Shown here: positions 50,001 to 59,485 of the stretch, in pieces
How positions within the stretch are numbered: position 1 is the stretch's first letter
Layout of the letters: each line of letters opens with the position of its first letter
NCBI GenBank assembly: GCA_003134685.1
Contig: PLCA01000010.1
Location: 1 to 64,000 of the forward strand
Length of the DNA stretch: 64,000 bases
Reading direction: 5' to 3'
Source of the DNA: Gemmatimonadota bacterium
Lineage (GTDB): Bacteria > Gemmatimonadota > Gemmatimonadetes > Gemmatimonadales > Gemmatimonadaceae
The notes under the pieces: generated by a model
What the model saw: only the letters and a program-made list of their open reading frames with translations
Told to the model about the DNA's origin: nothing
Databases searched by the model: none
Position numbers and translations under genes: made by a program

Positions 50001-51167
50001 GTGAATATTGAACGGAGCCGAGGCACGACGGAGCTGACCCGCGAAGAGCTTGTTCGCTATAGCCGGCACATTCTCCTGCCGCAGGTAGGGGAAGACGGGC
50101 AGCGCGCGCTCAAGGCATCGCGAGTGCTCCTGGTGGGCGCCGGAGGGTTGGGCTCGCCCGTGGCTCTCTATCTCGCGGCCGCCGGTGTCGGCACCCTTGG
50201 GCTCGTCGATTTCGATGCGGTCGATCTCTCCAACCTCCAGCGGCAGATTCTCCATGGGTCGTCGGCCGTCGGAAGCTCAAAAATCGATTCGGCGCGCGAT
50301 CGCCTACGCGACATCAATCCGAACGTCGAGGTGGAAGCGTACGAGACGCGCTTTGCATCAAGCAACGCACTGGAAATCGCGCGCGGCTACGATCTGATCG
50401 TGGACGGGACGGACAACTTCGCCACACGCTATCTCGTCAACGACACCTCGGTTCTCCTGGGGATTCCGAACGTGTACGGCAGCGTGTACCGGTTCGAGGG
50501 CCAGGCGTCCGTGTTCGGCGCGCCGGATGGTCCATGCTATCGCTGTCTCTTTCGCGAGCCGCCTCCGCCTCACTTGGTTCCGAGCTGTGCGGAGGCCGGG
50601 GTGCTGGGAGTGATCCCTGGGCTCGTCGGGACAATCCAGGCCACCGAAGCCATCAAGATGCTGCTCGGTTTAGGCGATGCGCTGGTCGGCCGGCTGCTCA
50701 CGATAGACGTGATGACGATGGCATTCCGCACGATCGAGATTCGGCGCGATCCGGAATGTCCGGCGTGCGGAACGAGAGAGATCACGGAGCTTATCGACTA
50801 TGACGAATTTTGCGGCGCAGCGCCGGCGCGGGAACCGATGGGAGGCGCCGTCAGCGAAATCCAGCCGTCGCAGCTGGCGGAGCGCCTCGAGGGTGGAGAG
50901 GAGCTGGAGATCATCGACGTCCGCGAGCCGTACGAATGGCAGCTGGGTCATATTCCGGGCGCGCGTCTCGTCCCTCTGGGCAGGATTGCGGCCGAGATTC
51001 CGCGGCTGGACAAGCGCAGGGAGACGATTCTCTACTGCAAGGTTGGAGTGCGGAGCATGTTCGCAGCGAAGCAGCTTGCCGACGCCGGCGTCTCCGAAGT
51101 GCGAAATCTGGCCGGCGGGATTCTCCGTTGGATCGACGAGGTCGATCCGACGATGACGAGGTACTAG
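50001..51167 (+). CDS. moeB: MoeB/ThiF-like adenylyltransferase with rhodanese domain
   Basis: 388 residues. The E1-like domain has the ATP loop GAGGLGSPVALYLAAAG, the RYSRHILLPQVGEDGQ N-terminus, DGTDNFATRYLVND and two zinc CxxC pairs (CYRCLF, CPACG). The C-terminal rhodanese ends in ILYCKVGVRS with the active Cys. It adenylates the C-terminus of a sulfur-carrier protein (MoaD or ThiS) and then transfers sulfur. The GTG start is at 50001, and the gene runs directly into pdxH. Confidence 0.92.
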   Translation: MNIERSRGTTELTREELVRYSRHILLPQVGEDGQRALKASRVLLVGAGGLGSPVALYLAAAGVGTLGLVDFDAVDLSNLQRQILHGSSAVGSSKIDSARDRLRDINPNVEVEAYETRFASSNALEIARGYDLIVDGTDNFATRYLVNDTSVLLGIPNVYGSVYRFEGQASVFGAPDGPCYRCLFREPPPPHLVPSCAEAGVLGVIPGLVGTIQATEAIKMLLGLGDALVGRLLTIDVMTMAFRTIEIRRDPECPACGTREITELIDYDEFCGAAPAREPMGGAVSEIQPSQLAERLEGGEELEIIDVREPYEWQLGHIPGARLVPLGRIAAEIPRLDKRRETILYCKVGVRSMFAAKQLADAGVSEVRNLAGGILRWIDEVDPTMTRY

Positions 51168-51758
51168 TTGATCCCGTCGGATCCGATCGAGCGATTTCGC
51201 AGCGTGTACGCGCTCGCAGAAAAGACCGACCGAGCAATCATCCCCGATCCGAGCGCGATGTCCCTGGGGACGATCGACAATCGAGATCAGCCGTCGGTGA
51301 GAATCGTGCTGCTCAAGGCGTTCGACGAGCGCGGATTCATTTTCTATACGAGCTACGAGGGGAGGAAGGGGCGGCAGATCATCGCGCACCCCAGGGCCGC
51401 GCTCTGTTTTTACTGGGCGCCTCTCGACATCCAGGTCAGAATCGAAGGCACGGTTACGAAAGTTGCAGGTGAAGAGGCGGATGCCTACTTCGCGACTCGT
51501 GAACGGCGTAGTCAGATTGGAGCCTGGGCTTCGCGCCAGAGCGAGCCGTTGGAGACACCGACCGCTCTCGATGAGCGCGTTGCAAAATACGAAAAGGAAT
51601 TCAAGGGGAAAGATGTGCCGCGGCCGGGGTACTGGTCGGGATTCCGCGTCCAGCCGGAGGCGATCGAGTTCTGGAAGGGCAAGCCCAATCGTCTCCATGA
51701 AAGACATCTCTATACCAGAGATGGCGACGGCTGGCGGATCGAGACTCTTTATCCGTGA
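51168..51758 (+). CDS. pdxH: Pyridoxamine 5'-phosphate oxidase
   Basis: 196 residues of the FMN-dependent PNPOx family. Typical blocks: DPIERFRSVYALAEKTD, LGTIDNRDQPSVRIVLLKAF, GFIFYTSYEGRKGRQI, YFATRERRSQIGAWASRQSE, and the C-terminal PEAIEFWKGKPNRLHER and LYP. It makes pyridoxal 5'-phosphate, the cofactor of the next enzyme (SpeA). The TTG start directly follows the moeB stop codon (TAG TTG), so translation is coupled. Confidence 0.95.
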   Translation: MIPSDPIERFRSVYALAEKTDRAIIPDPSAMSLGTIDNRDQPSVRIVLLKAFDERGFIFYTSYEGRKGRQIIAHPRAALCFYWAPLDIQVRIEGTVTKVAGEEADAYFATRERRSQIGAWASRQSEPLETPTALDERVAKYEKEFKGKDVPRPGYWSGFRVQPEAIEFWKGKPNRLHERHLYTRDGDGWRIETLYP

Positions 51759-51804
51759 CAATCAGCCGGTACCACTGGAGCGCGACATACCCTAAAATGC
51801 TGAC

Positions 51805-53784
51805 ATGACGAGCACCCGTATTTCTCCACCCCCGAAGGCCGAAAAACCGTCGCCGCTGGCGGTGCCCACCGAGCCCTGGACGGTCGCGTCCGCTCGCACG
51901 CTTTACAACATCGAGGGCTGGGGCATCGGCTTCTTCGACATCAACGAAGCGGGCCATGTCGTGGTCCGGCCCGATCGGGCGAAGGAAGAGCGCGAGCTCG
52001 ATCTGTTCGAGCTCGCGAACGATCTCGAGGAGCAGGGCGTCGGATTGCCCCTGCTCCTCCGCTTCTCCGACATCCTGCGGTCGAGAATTGAGTCGCTGAA
52101 CGAAAAGTTCTCGCGCGCCCGTGAGGAATACGGCTTCACGGGCGGGTACACGACGGTGTATCCGATCAAGGTGAACCAGCAGCGTCACGTCGTCGAAGAG
52201 ATCGTCGAGTTTGGAAAGAGCGCGGGTGTAGGATTGGAGTGCGGCAGCAAACCGGAGCTACAGGCCGTGCTCGGGCTGGCGGAGCACACGGATCACCTGA
52301 TCGTGTGCAACGGCTACAAGGACGAGGAGTTCATGCGGCTCGCCCTCATGGGGCAGAAGCTCGGACATCAGGTTTTCATCGTGCTCGAGCAGCTGAGTGA
52401 GGTTGATGTGCTGCTCAAGGTAGCCGACGAGCTCGGTGTGAATCCGACCGCGGGCGTGCGCATCAAGCTCTACTCCGAGGGCTCGGGCAGGTGGGCAAAG
52501 AGTGGAGGGGAGAAGTCGAAGTTCGGTCTGAGCACAGCCCAGCTCGTGAGGCTGGTAGATAAGCTAATAACGATAGGTCGGCTCGACATACTCAAGCTCA
52601 TTCACTTCCACTTGGGCTCGCAGATAACCGACATCCGGTACATCAAGTCGGGCTTGCAGGAAGTCACCCGCTACTACGCTGAGCTGCGCGGCATGGGTGT
52701 CGACATCACGCACGTCGATGTCGGTGGTGGACTCGGCGTCGACTACGATGGATCGAGCTCGACATCCCAGGCGAGCGTGAACTATACGCTGCAGGAATAC
52801 GCGGACGACGTCGTTTACACCATCGCCGAAGCGTGCCGGGAACACGAGCTGCCGATGCCCCACATCATCAGCGAATCGGGGCGGGCGCTGACCGCGCACC
52901 ATGCGCTTCTATTGCTCAGTGTCATCGACGTCGAGTCACAGGCGGACAACACGGTGCCTGATCTCACGGAGGATCACCCCGGTCTCCTTCACGAGATGGC
53001 CGCGGATTACACGGCGATCTCCAAGCGCGTCTCGAAGAAGCGCGTGCGGGAGGTCTTCCACGATGCGACGTTCGACAAGGAGCGCGCACAGGAGCTCTTC
53101 AACAGCGGAGTGCTGACGCTGCGCGACCGCGCGATCTCGGAGCAGATCTACCTGACTACGATCGGAGCGCTCGCGAGGATCGCGCAACGGGACCGCAGTG
53201 AGTATTCGGACATTATCGACGATCTCGAGGCAACGATGGTCGATCGCTACTTCTGCAACTTCTCACTCTTTCAGTCGCTGCCGGACAGCTGGGCAATCGA
53301 CCAGATCTTTCCGATCATGCCGATCCACCGCCTGAACGAAGAGCCGACGCGTCGCGGCACCATTCAGGACGTGACGTGCGATTCCGACGGGAAGATCGAG
53401 ACCTTCATCGGCGATCGAAATCCGCACAAGAGTCTGGAGCTGCACCCGTTCAACGATGGTGATCAGTACATCATCGGGATTTTTCTGACCGGCGCATACC
53501 AGGAGATCCTGGGCGACCTCCACAATCTATTCGGCGACACCAACGCGGTGCATATCAGGCTGTCGGAGAACAAGGGCTACGAGGTCACGGACCTCGTGCA
53601 CGGCGATACGGTGACCGAGGTGCTCGACTACGTGCAGTTCCGCGCGTCGGATCTGCTGGCGACGTTCCGGCGCAAGGTGGCGAACGCGACGGGTCTGGCG
53701 CGGCAAGAGGCGAACACGTTCATCGCGGATTACATCGCGGGGCTGGAAGGGTACACGTACCTCGAAGGTGAGGCAGCCAGATAG
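51805..53784 (+). CDS. speA: Biosynthetic arginine decarboxylase
   Basis: 659 residues, the usual size. The PLP-binding TTVYPIKVNQQRHVVEEI contains the Schiff-base Lys; the pattern ECGSKPELQAVL, HFHLGSQI, DVGGGLGVDYDGS and the C-terminal CDSDGKIETFIG with YQEILGDLHNLFGDTNAVH is that of SpeA. It converts arginine to agmatine for polyamine synthesis in the cytosol. It is the third gene of the moeB-pdxH-speA cluster, and PdxH supplies its cofactor. Confidence 0.96.
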   Translation: MTSTRISPPPKAEKPSPLAVPTEPWTVASARTLYNIEGWGIGFFDINEAGHVVVRPDRAKEERELDLFELANDLEEQGVGLPLLLRFSDILRSRIESLNEKFSRAREEYGFTGGYTTVYPIKVNQQRHVVEEIVEFGKSAGVGLECGSKPELQAVLGLAEHTDHLIVCNGYKDEEFMRLALMGQKLGHQVFIVLEQLSEVDVLLKVADELGVNPTAGVRIKLYSEGSGRWAKSGGEKSKFGLSTAQLVRLVDKLITIGRLDILKLIHFHLGSQITDIRYIKSGLQEVTRYYAELRGMGVDITHVDVGGGLGVDYDGSSSTSQASVNYTLQEYADDVVYTIAEACREHELPMPHIISESGRALTAHHALLLLSVIDVESQADNTVPDLTEDHPGLLHEMAADYTAISKRVSKKRVREVFHDATFDKERAQELFNSGVLTLRDRAISEQIYLTTIGALARIAQRDRSEYSDIIDDLEATMVDRYFCNFSLFQSLPDSWAIDQIFPIMPIHRLNEEPTRRGTIQDVTCDSDGKIETFIGDRNPHKSLELHPFNDGDQYIIGIFLTGAYQEILGDLHNLFGDTNAVHIRLSENKGYEVTDLVHGDTVTEVLDYVQFRASDLLATFRRKVANATGLARQEANTFIADYIAGLEGYTYLEGEAAR

Positions 53785-53786
53785 GG

Positions 53787-54036
53787 AACTGCAAAAGAAC
53801 GGGCGCTGACTGGAAACTGCAACTGAACGGGCGGGAGGCGCGAGTAGCGTAGTTGCCAGTGATCTAGTTCACAACGCCCCGACCTGCCTCTGTGGCATTT
53901 AAAACACAAGCAGTTGCTTGTGTCATGACCCTACCGAGATAAGTCAGGGCGCAGTGAACTAACAAACCGGCATCTATGCCCTCTGACGCCTCCCACCCGT
54001 TCCGTTGCAGTCACCAGTGCCCGTTCAGTTGCAGTT
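53787..54036. repeat. ~250-bp palindromic repeat, copy B
   Basis: Imperfect inverted arms, with a doubled outer part on each side (AACTGCA...GAACGGGC), around a perfect 20-bp hairpin ACACAAGCAGTTGCTTGTGT (53904-53923). It is related to copy A at 46229, and it also fills a gap between convergent genes (speA and superoxide dismutase). Confidence 0.72.
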
Positions 54037-54041
54037 GTCAG

Positions 54042-54644
54042 TTAGGCGGCGAACCTCTTCTCGACTTCCTTCCAATTCACGACATTCCACCACGCGCTGA
54101 TGTAGTCGGGTCTCTTGTTCTGGTACTTGAGGTAGTACGCGTGCTCCCAGACATCGAGACCCATGATCGCTTTCTGCCCTTCCATGAGAGGATTGTCCTG
54201 GTTCGGCGTGCTGGTGATCGAGAGCTTGCCCCCGGTGTTGAGCAGCCACGCCCAGCCCGAGCCGAATCGTCCCACGCCCGCGGCGCTGAACTGCTCGCGA
54301 AACTTGGCGAAATCCCCGAACGCGCTCTTGATCGCGGTCCCGAGATTTCCACCGGGCTCCCCTCCAGACTTGGGGGCCATGATCTGCCAGAACATCGAGT
54401 GATTCCAGTGCCCACCGCCGTTGTTCCTGATTGCGGTGCGGACTGCTTCAGGAAGCTTGCTCGCGTTGCGCATTAGATCGTCGAGGGATTTGCTCGCCAA
54501 CTCCGGCGCTTTCTCGATGGCGGCGTTGAGATTGTTCACGTAAGTCTGGTGGTGCTTCCCGTGATGGATCTCCATTGTTTTCGCATCGATGTGCGGCTCG
54601 AGGGCGGCGAAATCGTAGGGGAGCGGGGGAAGTGTAAATGCCAT
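54042..54644 (-). CDS. sodB: Fe/Mn superoxide dismutase
   Basis: 200 residues from the ATG at 54644 ([20 protein letters not shown]), with AGGAGA upstream; the open frame to 54698 is not needed. Metal ligands: His in [12 protein letters not shown], His in WNHSMFWQ, and [28 protein letters not shown] is typical of the family. It converts superoxide to peroxide and oxygen in the cytosol; no signal peptide is present. Metal choice (Fe or Mn) is not settled. Confidence 0.95.
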   Translation of the reverse strand: MAFTLPPLPYDFAALEPHIDAKTMEIHHGKHHQTYVNNLNAAIEKAPELASKSLDDLMRNASKLPEAVRTAIRNNGGGHWNHSMFWQIMAPKSGGEPGGNLGTAIKSAFGDFAKFREQFSAAGVGRFGSGWAWLLNTGGKLSITSTPNQDNPLMEGQKAIMGLDVWEHAYYLKYQNKRPDYISAWWNVVNWKEVEKRFAA

Positions 54645-54706
54645 TGTCTTTCTCCTGTTTGATCTTCGCTCAACGGACGCTGAGCGCTTTGCAGCCATCT
54701 TGCATG

Positions 54707-55372
54707 TTACATCTCAGACCGCGCCGGTTTCGACGCGGACGAGTCGTCGTATCGTTTCGCCCGCTTTGCCCGGTACCAGCTGATCAGACCCGGCAGGAGC
54801 GAGATGAAGACGACGATAGCGACCACGATCTCGATATGCTGGTCGATTCCCGGAATATAGCTGCCCAGGAAATAACCAATCGCGACCATGCTCCAGATCC
54901 ATAAAACGGCACCCATGATGTTGAACGTTATGAACGTTCTGAATTTCATTCCTCCAACGCCGGCGACCACGGGCCCGAACGTCCGGATGATCGGCATGAA
55001 TTGGGCTAGCACGATTGTCTTGCGCCCATGTTTCTCGTAGAACTCGTGAGCCCGGATAGCATGCTTCTTGTTGAAGAAGAGGCTGTTCTCTCTATTGAAT
55101 ATCCGGGGGCCCGTGGCGCGACCGATGAAATACCCAACTGAGTTGCCGCAAATGGCCGCCACTGTCAGCACAGGGGCCAGCGCGTATACGTTGAGGTATC
55201 CCCTCGCGGCCAGGAGTCCGGCGGTAACCAGAAGGGAGTCGCCGGGTAGAAACACTCCTATGAGGAGCCCGGTCTCGGAGAAAATTATTGCGGCGAGGCC
55301 AAAGAGTCCGGCCCACTGCACGAGTTCCGGGAGATTCGAGAGTCGGTGGAACAGGTCTGTGATTGCCTGCAT
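54707..55372 (-). CDS. DedA-family membrane protein
   Basis: 221 residues with 5-6 hydrophobic segments. The SNARE-associated/DedA (VTT) signature is seen: [42 protein letters not shown], the conserved [18 protein letters not shown]. DedA proteins move undecaprenyl phosphate and other lipids across the inner membrane. It is upstream of and on the same strand as superoxide dismutase. Confidence 0.93.
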   Translation of the reverse strand: MQAITDLFHRLSNLPELVQWAGLFGLAAIIFSETGLLIGVFLPGDSLLVTAGLLAARGYLNVYALAPVLTVAAICGNSVGYFIGRATGPRIFNRENSLFFNKKHAIRAHEFYEKHGRKTIVLAQFMPIIRTFGPVVAGVGGMKFRTFITFNIMGAVLWIWSMVAIGYFLGSYIPGIDQHIEIVVAIVVFISLLPGLISWYRAKRAKRYDDSSASKPARSEM

Positions 55373-55394
55373 GAAACCGCTTTAGAGAGGTAGA

Positions 55395-56573
55395 ATGGAA
55401 GAGAGACGTTCAAGTTCAACGCCACCGCGGCGCAAAGCAACTACCGGAGACTGGCTGCTCGCTTTCCCGGAAAGACGCCCGCGAGGGTTCCGGCGCCCGC
55501 CCGGAAGAGCTGAGCGAATGTTCAATGTCGTTTCGATCGCCGTGCTGGTCCTCTTCGCCATGGGTTGGTCATGGTCGATCGCCCGCGCCCGCGTAGCCGG
55601 TGAGGGCGGTCCAGTAACACCGGCGAGCGCCAACATCGCGACCGCCCTCACGGACCGATCTGCTCCGTCAGTCGCCTATCTCACGGGTGCCGCACTCGTC
55701 GCGCTCGCTACTCCGGCGCGCGGCGAAAGCGGAAAGCTCCGTGTCCGAATCCAGCAGGGCGGAACACCGATCACGCCGATTCTGGCCGACACACTTCCGC
55801 CGGGATCCGTGACGACCTTTTCCTCCGGCTCGGCCGCGGAGTCCACATCCACGTTCGTCGCGCCACGCCGTCCCGGCATCTGGAGCCTCGCGCTCAAGGT
55901 CGGAAGTGCCATCAAGCCGCTTGCTGATTTCAGCGTCATCACCCTGCGCCCGGCAACGGAGAAGAAAGCGGGCCGGTTGGGACTCTACTACATCGGGAAC
56001 TGGCCCGCCGCACGAAAGGGGCGGCCCGGCGTGAGCTACGATCCGCCCAACGGATTCATCGAGGTGACCCCACAAAATCAGAACACCCAGCTCTCGGAGC
56101 ACTTCAAGATCAAGGACTTTCTTCCGCACGATCAGCAGAACGTCTGGCCGAAATACATAGTGATCGACATCAAGATGATCGACAAGGACGAGCTCGTGCT
56201 GCAGGACCTGAAGGAGCACGGAATCAATCCGAATGGCGTCCGGGTGCTGAGCGGATTCAGAACGCCGCAATACAACGTCGGGGGAGGGGACCCGAGGGGC
56301 CGCGCGGCCCTGAGCCGCCACATGTACGGCGACGCCAACGACATATACATCGATAACGACGGCGATGGGCAGATGGACGACCTCAATCACGACGGGCGCG
56401 TGAATATTGCAGATGCCAAGGTTATCCAGGATGCCGTCAACCGCGTCGAGCGGGCACACCCTTCGCTGATAGGAGGGTGTGGCATATATTCTGGCACGTC
56501 AGCGCACGGGCCGTTCACCCACATAGACACGCGAGGCTACCCCGCTCGCTGGATCGGAACAGGAGACAGTTAA
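55395..56573 (+). CDS. Membrane-anchored M15/DUF882-type peptidase
   Basis: 392 residues. A basic N-terminus and one membrane segment (NVVSIAVLVLFAMGWSWSIA) are followed by a long outer region. The C-terminal peptidase domain has SGFRTPQYN, ALSRHMYGDANDIYID (HxxxxxxD) and HGPFTHIDTRG (HxD), the zinc ligands of the VanY/DD-carboxypeptidase fold. Between them is DNDGDGQMDDLNHDGRVNIA, a calcium-binding dockerin/EF-hand-like loop directly next to the metal site. It probably trims peptidoglycan stems, with calcium as a possible regulator. AGAGGTAG precedes the ATG. Confidence 0.85.
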   Translation: MEERRSSSTPPRRKATTGDWLLAFPERRPRGFRRPPGRAERMFNVVSIAVLVLFAMGWSWSIARARVAGEGGPVTPASANIATALTDRSAPSVAYLTGAALVALATPARGESGKLRVRIQQGGTPITPILADTLPPGSVTTFSSGSAAESTSTFVAPRRPGIWSLALKVGSAIKPLADFSVITLRPATEKKAGRLGLYYIGNWPAARKGRPGVSYDPPNGFIEVTPQNQNTQLSEHFKIKDFLPHDQQNVWPKYIVIDIKMIDKDELVLQDLKEHGINPNGVRVLSGFRTPQYNVGGGDPRGRAALSRHMYGDANDIYIDNDGDGQMDDLNHDGRVNIADAKVIQDAVNRVERAHPSLIGGCGIYSGTSAHGPFTHIDTRGYPARWIGTGDS

Positions 56574-57025
56574 TGGACAAATCACCTACCGGCAGCCCCG
56601 CGAACCCGGCGGAAGATCTCAGGCACTCACCAGCCAACGCCAAGCGGGACCCGGCCATGCCGGTGCGCTTGGCCGATCTCGAGCCGTACGTGGGACTGGG
56701 CTATCTGTCGAAGCTGTTCAAGCTGATGGCGGTCATTCTGCTGCTCCTGCTGGTCTCGGAGATCATCACCGGGCTCGTCACGCAGGGCACCACCTCTATC
56801 CCCACATTGCTGGGCGAGATGAGCCGCCTCGTGGTGCTCGCTGGATTGCTGTGGGGAAGCGGTGACCTAGCGCTCCTTCTCATCGACATGGGACACGACG
56901 TCAGAGCGACGCGCATTCTCCTCGGCAGACAGGCCTTGCACCAGACGGGATCGACGGGAATCACACCCCCATCCGGCACGCCCCGCGTCGAGGGGGGAAG
57001 CTTCGTGGAGCGTGGACCCCGATAG
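56573..57025 (+). CDS. Small two-TM membrane protein
   Basis: 150 residues; the ATG overlaps the upstream stop (TAATG), so it is coupled to the M15 peptidase. Two hydrophobic segments (LMAVILLLLLVSEIITGLV; LVVLAGLLWGSGDLALLLI) are followed by a cytosolic tail with a HDVRAT segment. I recognise no family; it may anchor or regulate the peptidase. It overlaps the DUF488 gene by 14 bases. Confidence 0.75.
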   Translation: MDKSPTGSPANPAEDLRHSPANAKRDPAMPVRLADLEPYVGLGYLSKLFKLMAVILLLLLVSEIITGLVTQGTTSIPTLLGEMSRLVVLAGLLWGSGDLALLLIDMGHDVRATRILLGRQALHQTGSTGITPPSGTPRVEGGSFVERGPR

Positions 57026-57551
57026 GCTCTACACGATCGGGCATTCGACCCGATCTATCGAGCAGTTTCTCGGGCTGCTGACAAGGGAAGGCGCGACACA
57101 TCTGGTCGATGTTCGCGCCTTCCCCACATCAGCCCGATACCCGCATTTCTCCGGACCAAATCTCGAGAGGGCCGTCATCGACGCGGGCGGCAGATACTCC
57201 CATCTCCCGTCACTCGGTGGTCGGCGGCGCGGGCGGCGGGACTCGCACAACACGCTGTGGCGAAACGCGAGCTTCCGAGCCTACGCCGATTATATGGAGA
57301 CGCGTGAGTTTCAGGAGGCGCTCGATGATCTTCTCGCGCTCGCCAGGCTCGAGCCCACCGCGATCATGTGCGCCGAGGCCGTGCCGTGGCGCTGTCACCG
57401 CTCGCTCATCTCGGATGCAGTCGTCGCGCGCGGCGTGTCAGTTCTCCACATTCTCGACGCCGCCACCGAACCCCACAAACTGACTTCGTTCGGCCGAATC
57501 GACGCCGGACGCGTCCGGTACGACGTGGCTCCGCAGAATGAGTTGTTCTGA
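57012..57551 (+). CDS. DUF488-family protein
   Basis: 179 residues starting MDPDRLYTIGHSTRSIEQF. The DUF488 pattern is clear: HLVDVRAFPTSARYPHFS, YMETREFQEALDDLLALA, IMCAEAVPWRCHRSLI. The conserved Cys and His suggest a metal or nucleic-acid role; the function is not established. GTG start at 57012. It is the last gene of the M15 peptidase operon. Confidence 0.9.
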   Translation: MDPDRLYTIGHSTRSIEQFLGLLTREGATHLVDVRAFPTSARYPHFSGPNLERAVIDAGGRYSHLPSLGGRRRGRRDSHNTLWRNASFRAYADYMETREFQEALDDLLALARLEPTAIMCAEAVPWRCHRSLISDAVVARGVSVLHILDAATEPHKLTSFGRIDAGRVRYDVAPQNELF

Positions 57552-57768
57552 ACAGGGTCGCTGTCGGTTGGCAGGGCTCTGAGCCAAGCCGCCGTCGGTC
57601 TGTAGTATGAATTGTGTTGAACCGCGACAACTTCTGGGCTCAGGCATGCTGGTTGCCATAGTGCACGGTGTGCCCTGGCATTGCGCGCAGACGGATCTCG
57701 GATGTGCGCCAGGCCTCGGACGCTCACTATCGCGCTACGCGTAACTCACTTCTTGCGAGGATGCCATC

Positions 57769-57918
57769 ATGCTTTGGACCATCGCGGTAATTCTCTTCAT
57801 CCTTTGGATTCTCGGATTTTTCGTCGTACACGTGGGTGGTGGGCTGATCCACATCCTGCTCGTCATCGCCGTAATCGTGATCGTCTATCGTCTCGTCACG
57901 GGCAGGCCGGTCGTCTAA
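57769..57918 (+). CDS. Lmo0937-family small membrane protein (49 aa)
   Basis: A 49-residue two-helix membrane protein: MLWTIAVILFILWILGFFVV then VGGGLIHILLVIAVIVIVYR and a basic end LVTGRPVV. This matches the small Lmo0937-like family found across bacteria, whose function is unknown. A GCGAGG lies before the ATG. It is shorter than most ORF-length cut-offs. Confidence 0.75.
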   Translation: MLWTIAVILFILWILGFFVVHVGGGLIHILLVIAVIVIVYRLVTGRPVV

Positions 57919-58021
57919 AGACGGACTTCACCCGGCCGCCGACCCGTTGCCTCGGCCTGATGCTGCCCTCCACATTCCGTGATGGCGCGGACGGGGAGGG
58001 CGGCATTTCACATCGGGCAAC

Positions 58022-58825
58022 GTGACTCGGACCGCTGATCGCGGCGCGCCGCCCCCGCCGCTCGACTCGGTTCTCTCCGCTGTACGAGTCGTTCTTTACG
58101 AGCCTCAGGACCCCGTCAACATCGCCGCGACGATTCGCGCGATGAAGAACATGGGCTGCAGCAATCTCTACCTCGTCCGCTCGGTGGAATACGATCCCTG
58201 GCGACTCGAAGGAATCGCCCATGACACCGGTGACATCATCGAGCGCATCAGAAACTGCGAGTCGATCGAGGAAGCGCTCGAAGGGTGTGTGCGCGTCGCC
58301 GGGTTCACGGCTCGGCGGAGGGCCGCCAAGCGCGAAGTCACGACGCCACGCTCAGCGAGCGGCGACCTTCTCGACGCCGCTCGAACCGGTCCGGTGGCGC
58401 TTCTATTCGGAAGAGAGGACAAAGGACTTCCAAACGAGATCCTCGACCGCGCCCACGTCGTGGTCACGATCCCGACGACTGAGCATGCTTCGCTCAATCT
58501 CGCGCAGGCTGTCCTGATCGCGCTCTACGAGCTGCACCTCTCGGCCGCCGACTCCACCCGGACTCTCGCCCCACCGCGCAAGGACGCTCCGCCGGCAACC
58601 GCTGAGGAATACGAGCAGCTTTTCGCTGACGCCGAGCGAGGTCTCTACGCGATCGACTTCTTCAAGACGCGTTTTCACGAGCACATCATGCGATCGGTGC
58701 GCACTCTCTTCTATCGAGCGGCCCCCGATTCGCGGGAGGTTGCGCTCCTGCGCGCGATTTTTATCGAAATCATTCGAACAATCGACCGCATCACTAAGGG
58801 AAAGGCCGGAGGTTTGCAGCCGTAA
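58022..58825 (+). CDS. TrmH/SpoU-family RNA 2'-O-methyltransferase
   Basis: 267 residues. The SPOUT knot is visible: VVLYEPQDPVNIAATIRAMK (motif 1 N), VALLFGREDKGLPNEIL (motif 2), VVTIPTTEHASLNLAQAVLI (motif 3). It methylates 2'-O of a tRNA nucleotide using S-adenosylmethionine, like TrmJ (Cm32/Um32), with a C-terminal helical extension (FFKTRFHEHIMRSVRTLFYR). GTG start at 58022. Confidence 0.92.
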   Translation: MTRTADRGAPPPPLDSVLSAVRVVLYEPQDPVNIAATIRAMKNMGCSNLYLVRSVEYDPWRLEGIAHDTGDIIERIRNCESIEEALEGCVRVAGFTARRRAAKREVTTPRSASGDLLDAARTGPVALLFGREDKGLPNEILDRAHVVVTIPTTEHASLNLAQAVLIALYELHLSAADSTRTLAPPRKDAPPATAEEYEQLFADAERGLYAIDFFKTRFHEHIMRSVRTLFYRAAPDSREVALLRAIFIEIIRTIDRITKGKAGGLQP

Positions 58826-58879
58826 GAGCGACCTTGCGCCACATTGCTCGTCCGAACATTTTTCCGCGGGTCGATAGCT

Positions 58880-58895
58880 TGTGAAAATCTTCACA
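58880..58895 (+). promoter_or_regulatory. CRP/FNR-type operator
   Basis: TGTGAAAATCTTCACA: a perfect TGTGA-N6-TCACA palindrome, matching the E. coli CRP consensus half-sites, 41 bases before the first act gene. The spacing suits activation of the alternative complex III operon by a CRP/FNR-family protein; the regulator itself is not in the window. Confidence 0.65.
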
Positions 58896-58935
58896 AACCC
58901 GACCGATTAACTCTCCCTTACACAATCATTCGCGG

Positions 58936-59481
58936 ATGAACTTGCGAAGCAGATGGCTAGCGGTGCCGGGGTTCATATGCATCGCCGCGCTCGCCACCAT
59001 GCTCTCTGCGTATAGCGGTGCCTCTTCATCGGAAGGGAACAGTCCCGTGCAACCGGTCGCGTACCGCCACACGGTGCACGTGGACACACTGAAGATGAAC
59101 TGCCTCTACTGCCACTTTTCCGCCAACAAGTCTTTCGATCCGGGCCTCCCGGCGGTCGGCACCTGCATGGGCTGCCACACCGTCGTGACCGGATCGTCGC
59201 CAGGCAACAAGGCGGAAATTCAGAAACTCACCGCCTACTGGAACAAGAAAGAGCCGGTGCCGTGGATCCGCATCCACAAGCTGCCGGAGTACGTTCACTT
59301 CCCGCACATGCGGCACGTGAACGCCGGCGTGACGTGCCAGACGTGCCACGGCGAGATCCAGAACATGAAGCAGGTCTACCAGGCGTCGTCGCTCAACATG
59401 GGCTGGTGCATCAACTGTCACATCGGACAGTCGAATCCGCCCTTCCGCGCGAGATACGACTGCAGCTCGTGCCACTACTAG
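58936..59481 (+). CDS. actA: Alternative complex III subunit ActA (pentahaem cytochrome c)
   Basis: 181 residues with an N-terminal hydrophobic signal/anchor (LAVPGFICIAALATMLSAYS). Five haem c motifs CxxCH are visible: CLYCH, CMGCH, CQTCH, CINCH and CSSCH, the last at the C-terminus. Known ActA is the pentahaem subunit that passes electrons from quinol to the acceptor. First gene of the act operon, followed after 4 bases by actB. Confidence 0.93.
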   Translation: MNLRSRWLAVPGFICIAALATMLSAYSGASSSEGNSPVQPVAYRHTVHVDTLKMNCLYCHFSANKSFDPGLPAVGTCMGCHTVVTGSSPGNKAEIQKLTAYWNKKEPVPWIRIHKLPEYVHFPHMRHVNAGVTCQTCHGEIQNMKQVYQASSLNMGWCINCHIGQSNPPFRARYDCSSCHY

Positions 59482-59485
59482 TCGA

